A stretch of 40,233 bases of DNA, taken from positions 1-40,233 of the IMG/VR virus record IMGVR_UViG_3300037840_000077; one strand, 5' to 3'. Below the pieces are notes generated by a model. It saw only the letters and a program-made list of their open reading frames with translations, made no database searches and was not told where the DNA came from. Every line of letters starts with the position of its first letter. The stretch's first letter is position 1. This document shows, piece by piece, positions 37,025-40,233 of the stretch. The stretch is from a virus. The position numbers and the translations under genes are program-made.

Positions 37025-37261
37025 CTAGCCGTTGACGAGGTGGCCGGTGCCGTCGACCGTGAAGATGTCAGGGTTGAGGCCAGGGTAGCCGCCAGCGATC
37101 TTGTCGCCACCGGAGCTGGCGTGGACCGTCGCGATCGTTGCGAGATAGGTGGTGTCCGGGCCAAGCAAGTCGAGCTGGTGGCCCTGCGGGTTGGTGTTGG
37201 GGTTGAGCTCAAGCCAGTAGACGACCGGCTTTCCAGCGACAATGAGCGTGATCGGTGGCAT
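37025..37261 (-). CDS. Small beta-rich protein of the fibre region
   Basis: 78 residues: MPPITLIVAGKPVVYWLELNPNTNPQGHQLDLLGPDT, then YLATIATVHASSGGDKIAGGY and a terminal VDGTGHLVNG. It is strand-rich with Asn/Gly turns, so it is probably a tail or fibre accessory. The ribosome site AAGGAG precedes the ATG. No family is recognised. Confidence 0.55.
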   Translation of the reverse strand: MPPITLIVAGKPVVYWLELNPNTNPQGHQLDLLGPDTTYLATIATVHASSGGDKIAGGYPGLNPDIFTVDGTGHLVNG

Positions 37262-37273
37262 TTGTATCTCCTT

Positions 37274-38491
37274 TTACGGGGTGTCAATGAGTTCCATCTT
37301 CGATCCGACGCGAACCGTTGCCGTGCCGGCCGTGTGAGAGTTTTCAGCAAACCGCGGGATCAACGTACCCGCCGCATTGCACTGGATGTAGCCCTCGAAA
37401 ACGATGCCGGACTCGCCAGTAAACGTGGTGAAATTGATGACCCCGGCAAGCGAAGTGGAAACATTGGTTCCCACCACATCCGTGCCGCCGGAGGCCAGGA
37501 TTCCGGCCGCCATCCAGAAAGCGGTAGCCGTGGCGGTGCCACCGTTGAAGTCGAACTGCAAACCGTCCGTGGCGGTGCTGTTGATGCCCTTGAGCACCAT
37601 CCGAATGAAGTAGAAGCGCCCAGCGACCAGCGTGGCGGAGAGGCCGGTGATATTCGCGAGGGTGGCCGTCGCGTTGGTCACGTCAGAGCCGGAAACGCGA
37701 GAGGTGCCCCCGTAGTTGAACCAGCCAGTAGCATCCTGGGCCGAGCCGGCGCCGATAGCGACAACCTTGGCAGCGGCCCGCGAGAGGCCGGTATCTTTTC
37801 CTTGCGCTCCATCCGTCGAGTTGGCCCACGCCACGAGGGCGCCAGTGCCCATCCCCACGGCGTTGTTGTTGCCAATGTCGATGATCCGAACACCACTCTG
37901 ATAGGCCCTGAAATTGGCAGCGATGAAGTGGTCGAGCGAACCACTGGCCCACACAGCGACGCCAGCGTTCACGCTCCCGGTAAGCTGCGAGTTGTTGCTA
38001 CCAAACTGGATACCTGAAGCAGTAAAAGAGCCCTCTCCGGCGCCAGAAGCGGTGGCCACGAGAACGGTTCCGGCGGTGTTGAGGACCACGTTCCCAGGGA
38101 CTCCGGTTCCTGTCCCCGCGCCGGTCGTCAGGTTGATGGCACCTCCGTTGGCGTTGCCGGAAGTGAGCCTCGCCGCTGCCCCAGAAGTGATCGTGACGTT
38201 GCCGCCCGCCGCAGCTCCGGCGTTCGTAGAGCCCGCAACCGCCGCATCCGCCGTGATCGTGAGGCCTACTCCAGCCGTCGAGGAGGCCGTCGCGGTTGCC
38301 GCTGTGGTCGAAGCTGCAAATACCGTCCCGGCAGTCGTCGCGAGTGGGACGGCGATGTTGCCGAGGATGCCGGCTCCCACCTGGGCGCGGGAGAAGAGCT
38401 CATCGACGTTGGCCGTCGTGACACCGACGAGGAAGTCACCGGAGGCCACGTTGGCCCCGGCGGCGGCGATCGCGGAGAGCTTGGTGGCCAT
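37274..38491 (-). CDS. Tail fibre/receptor-binding protein candidate
   Basis: 405 residues. The N-terminus (MATKLSAIAAAGANVASGDFLVGVTTANVDELFS) resembles the attachment region of many phage fibres. A long Thr/Ala/Gly-rich low-charge section follows (about 60-200, with Val/Thr alternation), then a structured C-terminus (TGLSATLVAGRFYFIRMVLKGI, FEGYIQCNAAGTLIPRFAENSHTAG). This is typical of fibre or spike stalks with a C-terminal receptor-binding domain. It is among the first genes of the late operon. Confidence 0.65.
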   Translation of the reverse strand: MATKLSAIAAAGANVASGDFLVGVTTANVDELFSRAQVGAGILGNIAVPLATTAGTVFAASTTAATATASSTAGVGLTITADAAVAGSTNAGAAAGGNVTITSGAAARLTSGNANGGAINLTTGAGTGTGVPGNVVLNTAGTVLVATASGAGEGSFTASGIQFGSNNSQLTGSVNAGVAVWASGSLDHFIAANFRAYQSGVRIIDIGNNNAVGMGTGALVAWANSTDGAQGKDTGLSRAAAKVVAIGAGSAQDATGWFNYGGTSRVSGSDVTNATATLANITGLSATLVAGRFYFIRMVLKGINSTATDGLQFDFNGGTATATAFWMAAGILASGGTDVVGTNVSTSLAGVINFTTFTGESGIVFEGYIQCNAAGTLIPRFAENSHTAGTATVRVGSKMELIDTP

Positions 38492-38500
38492 GCGGAGGGG

Positions 38501-38701
38501 CTAGGTCTCGGTCACGTAGAAGGTGACGCCATCTTCAGCCACGTAGGGAGTCGTGCCGTCTTCGGCGACGTAGGCGTTGGCGGGGATGCCACCGGACTCC
38601 TCTTCCTCGAGCTCGAAGTGACGACGACGGGCCAACACCGCGCCAAACAGATCGACGCGCCAGTGTGGCCGACCGCGAAAGGGCTGAGCCATTCGTTTCA
38701 C
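38501..38701 (-). CDS. Small protein with YVAEDG repeats
   Basis: 66 residues. A basic N-terminus (MKRMAQPFRGRPHWRVDLFGAVLARRR) is followed by Glu residues (ELEEEES) and a 9-residue tail repeat: AYVAEDGTT, PYVAEDGVT, FYVTET. The GTG at 38701 has GGAG 10 bases upstream; a later ATG at 38692 lacks a good site. It is the first gene of the leftward late block. Function is unknown; the tail repeats look like short beta-strands or a protein-binding tag. Confidence 0.55.
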   Translation of the reverse strand: MKRMAQPFRGRPHWRVDLFGAVLARRRHFELEEEESGGIPANAYVAEDGTTPYVAEDGVTFYVTET

Positions 38702-38713
38702 GTGGAACGCTCT

Positions 38714-38733
38714 CCGGGCGATGCTACGCCCGG
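38714..38733. repeat. Perfect 7-bp hairpin over the late-gene ribosome site
   Basis: CCGGGCG and CGCCCGG pair fully around the 6-nt loop ATGCTA. On the minus strand its 3' arm overlaps the start of the GGAG ribosome site of the 38701 gene, so the folded leader mRNA could hide that site. The symmetry would also suit binding by a dimeric regulator. Confidence 0.55.
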
Positions 38734-38785
38734 TAGCTTTCCGGCGACAACAAGAATCGTAGGTGCATTTTGCCGTCGCATGGTG

Positions 38786-38791
38786 TAGAAT
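38786..38791 (+). promoter_or_regulatory. Candidate -10 element for the early block
   Basis: TAGAAT matches the -10 consensus at 5 of 6 positions. A TG stands directly before it rather than one base away. The -35 is poor (TGCATT at 16-bp spacing). A host-sigma70-type promoter for the RHH gene is plausible but weakly supported. Confidence 0.3.
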
Positions 38792-38829
38792 GAGGAAATA
38801 ATCAGCTTCTCAGCCCAACGGAGGGGAAA

Positions 38830-39054
38830 ATGGACAAGCGCACCGAAAAAGTCTCCGCGTCTCTGTCGGTCAGGGAGTATCGTCGGCTTCAGCTGGCGGC
38901 GGAATGGGATCGGCAGTCGGTTTCGGCTTACGTGCGGGATCTGATCCTGCGGGATGCCGTCGAGACCTTCGCGCTCGGCCCTCCGGATGGTTGGACGCAG
39001 GAGCACGGCTGGCTCGGACCTGAAACGGCGTCCGAGGTGGCCAGTGGAGGGTGA
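38830..39054 (+). CDS. Ribbon-helix-helix-type small DNA-binding protein
   Basis: 74 residues. The pattern KVSASLSVREYRRLQLAAEWDRQSVSAYVRDLILRDA has the strand (KVSASLS), helix A and helix B (SVSAYVRDLIL) of a ribbon-helix-helix repressor of the MobC/Arc/CopG kind. It would dimerise and bind DNA through its N-terminal strands. Position next to the divergent control region suggests autoregulation or early/late switching. GGAGGGG stands just before the ATG. The C-terminal 25 residues are not part of the fold. Confidence 0.75.
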   Translation: MDKRTEKVSASLSVREYRRLQLAAEWDRQSVSAYVRDLILRDAVETFALGPPDGWTQEHGWLGPETASEVASGG

Positions 39055-39802
39055 CGGACGGTTCATCGGCATCGCGAACTGGTCCGAGACCCAGGTCTAC
39101 AAGAACCGAAATCCTCCATGGGTGAGGCTCTACAGCCACTACCTGGACAACTACGAATTCGGTCGCCTTCCAGACATCCAGAAGGCCCATTTCTTCAGCT
39201 TGATGCTCCTGGCCAGCCGGATGGACAACCGCATCCCCTGGAATCCAGCCTGGATCGCCCAGAAGATCAACGCAACCGGAAAACTTGACCTTGAATCTCT
39301 TGTAAGTCTAGGAATTCTAGAGGTTTATGAGGATGCCAGCACGATGCTAGCAGAGCGCAAGCAAGATGCTAGCGAGATGCTATCAACACGCTTGCAAGAT
39401 GCTACACAGAGCAGAGCAGATACAGAGCAGAGCAGAACTTCTGCGATCCTGGACGGATTTGACGAATTTTGGCAGTCCTACCCAACCAAGGTGGGCAAGG
39501 GTGATGCTCGGGACAGCTGGCGGAGGAAGGCCAAGGACCGGCCACCATTGGCGGAGCTCCTGGCGGCCCTGGAGGCCCAGAAGCAGTCCGCCAGGTGGCA
39601 GGGAGGCACCATTCCCAACCCGGCCACCTGGCTCAACCAGGAGCGGTGGTCCGACGACGCCTCGAGCCTGACCGCGGTGGGCCAGAACGACCGCAAGCGT
39701 CCCGAGGAGGCCACCGTGAAACCCAAGGTCAAGTGGCGCTATCCCGGTGACTCCATCCTCTACGATCAGCCAGGAGCCGGCCGTGAGCCCGTCCACAGTT
39801 GA
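39044..39802 (+). CDS. Phage replisome-organiser/helicase-loader-like protein
   Basis: 252 residues from GTG 39044 (GAGGTGG upstream, spacing about 7), overlapping the previous gene by 11 bp. The N-terminal part (WVRLYSHYLDNYEFGRLPDIQKAHFFSLMLLASRMDNRIPWNP, then WIAQKINATGKLDLESLVSLGILE) matches phage replication proteins with a winged-helix DNA-binding domain that I have seen in DnaD/lambda-O-type initiators. The C-terminal part FDEFWQSYPTKVGKGDARDSWRRKA, then PNPATWLNQERW is the associated helicase-loader-like domain. It likely recognises the phage origin and recruits host helicase. The frame is open upstream, but the start above is better. Confidence 0.75.
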   Translation: MEGDGRFIGIANWSETQVYKNRNPPWVRLYSHYLDNYEFGRLPDIQKAHFFSLMLLASRMDNRIPWNPAWIAQKINATGKLDLESLVSLGILEVYEDASTMLAERKQDASEMLSTRLQDATQSRADTEQSRTSAILDGFDEFWQSYPTKVGKGDARDSWRRKAKDRPPLAELLAALEAQKQSARWQGGTIPNPATWLNQERWSDDASSLTAVGQNDRKRPEEATVKPKVKWRYPGDSILYDQPGAGREPVHS

Positions 39803-40085
39803 CCTTGGCACCAGAATCAGTCTGAAAGACGCCCCTGCCGACCACGTGGCGCTCGAGAAGTGGCTGGGAGAGTCCAGCGGCCGCCTCTGCGACTGCGGCC
39901 TTCCCATGGCCCGCTGGGAGGCCTTAAATGGGGCCTGCATCTCCTGCCGCCACTCCGGCGCCGGTACCTGCAAGCGCACCCTCACCTATGGCCGCTACTG
40001 CGCCCACGGCTTTCACTGGCTACCCGACATCGACTACCCGGCCGCCCACCAGATGGCCCGAGCCTACGAACGTTGTCCTCGCTGA
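39783..40085 (+). CDS. Cys-rich early protein, 100 residues
   Basis: Starts at GTG 39783 with AGGAG about 7 bases upstream, overlapping the replication gene by 20 bp. CDCG, CISCRH and CKRT/CAHG with several His residues make a zinc-site pattern (RLCDCGLPMARWEALNG, GACISCRHSGAGTCK). It may bind nucleic acid beside the replication protein. No family is recognised. The long frame begins earlier but that start lacks a good site. Confidence 0.6.
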   Translation: MSPSTVDLGTRISLKDAPADHVALEKWLGESSGRLCDCGLPMARWEALNGACISCRHSGAGTCKRTLTYGRYCAHGFHWLPDIDYPAAHQMARAYERCPR

Positions 40086-40159
40086 GGACGTAGCTCTCCC
40101 TTGAACCATAGCCCTCTCACTATTTTTTCGCCTCTCTTTTAAGAAGAAGCCAGTCTCTT

Positions 40160-40165
40160 TATATT
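40160..40165 (+). promoter_or_regulatory. Candidate -10 element near the right end
   Basis: TATATT fits the -10 consensus at 5 of 6 positions. The -35 at 17-bp spacing, TTTTAA, matches TTGACA at only 3 of 6. It would drive genes across the junction if the genome is circular. Confidence 0.25.
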
Positions 40166-40167
40166 CG

Positions 40168-40211
40168 GCGCTGGCTGCCTGCCACCCCCCACCCCTCTGT
40201 AAAGCCAGCGC
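40168..40211. repeat. Inverted repeat with 9-bp arms at the right end
   Basis: GCGCTGGCT and AGCCAGCGC pair perfectly across a 26-nt C-rich loop. It directly follows the TATATT element and is near the end of the window, so it could be part of a leader, a replication signal or a packaging site. Confidence 0.5.
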
Positions 40212-40233
40212 ACTCAGTGACTTAGAGTGTGAC

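Larger units (their letters stand above)
38702..38829. promoter_or_regulatory. Divergent control region between late and early blocks
   Basis: 128 bp separate the two divergent blocks. On the plus strand TAGAAT at 38786-38791 is a -10-like hexamer about 39 bp before the rightward gene at 38830; a good -35 is not evident. A perfect hairpin at 38714-38733 (CCGGGCG-ATGCTA-CGCCCGG) lies at the minus-strand end. The region is AT-richer than the neighbouring genes. Both late and early promoters are expected here, and a regulator gene begins at once on the right. Confidence 0.5.
40086..40233. other. Right-end AT-rich non-coding stretch
   Basis: No gene is seen in these 148 bp. There are T-runs (TATTTTTTCG), a TATATT -10-like element at 40160-40165 with a poor TTTTAA at 40137-40142, and an inverted repeat with 9-bp arms at 40168-40176 (GCGCTGGCT) and 40203-40211 (AGCCAGCGC) around a C-rich loop. 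If the molecule is circular this is the leader of the left-arm genes at 214. Confidence 0.5.

Noticed and set aside
1-40233. Integrase, excisionase or attachment-site evidence of a temperate phage
   Set aside because: No recombinase motif, repressor with a clear HTH, or att-like repeat was seen. The RHH protein alone does not show lysogeny.

Overview
The window reads as one nearly complete or complete tailed-phage genome (about 40 kb, GC-rich) of podovirus type. It has a P22-like portal, a large terminase subunit, an N4-gp56/DUF4043-like major capsid protein, a head-tail adaptor, a long tail-nozzle protein and three large internal-virion-type proteins, and no tape measure, sheath or tube genes. 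The endolysin is a GH24 (T4-lysozyme type) enzyme, which fits a Gram-negative host. The host cannot be named from the sequence. No integrase, tRNA, CRISPR array, IS element or DNA polymerase was seen, so this looks like a lytic phage that relies on host replication enzymes.

Layout. Two opposed transcription blocks meet at 9875/9899 and diverge at 38702-38829. The rightward (early) block is split by the window ends. It starts at 38830 with a ribbon-helix-helix regulator, a replisome-organiser-like protein and a Cys-rich protein, and would continue across the junction, if the molecule is circular, into 214-9875. That left arm is a chain of small genes, mostly joined by ATGA/GTGA overlaps. Recognisable products are an Imm-5-like protein and a second protein with 12-bp-repeat alanine helices, a MGCDIH-family protein, an OB-fold SSB-like protein, an Acb2/Tad1-type cyclic-nucleotide sponge, a Cas4/RecB-like exonuclease, a SLOG-fold protein and a PD-(D/E)XK resolvase-like nuclease. 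Several tiny membrane proteins and Cys-pair (zinc-ribbon-like) proteins lie among them.

The leftward (late) block runs from 38701 down to 9899. In transcription order it holds receptor-binding/fibre proteins (38701-35657), small packaging-associated and Gly/Pro-rich proteins, the small terminase, the large terminase, the portal and the scaffold. An intergenic terminator and a possible promoter follow. Then come the major capsid protein, a probable decoration protein, the adaptor, the nozzle, a beta-rich virion protein, three internal virion proteins and a lysis region with several small membrane proteins, the GH24 endolysin and a two-TM holin candidate.

How it works together: early genes supply DNA binding, replication-initiation and recombination functions plus likely counter-defence (the Acb2-like sponge would capture CBASS signals). 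Late genes package DNA, build the short-tailed virion and lyse the cell. The most notable points are the Acb2-like gene nested out of frame in a longer open frame, a second nested-gene arrangement at 34845-35654, the near-invariant 12-bp coding repeats, a strongly primed 14-codon hydrophobic mini-ORF linking endolysin and holin, and the structured leader of the capsid gene.
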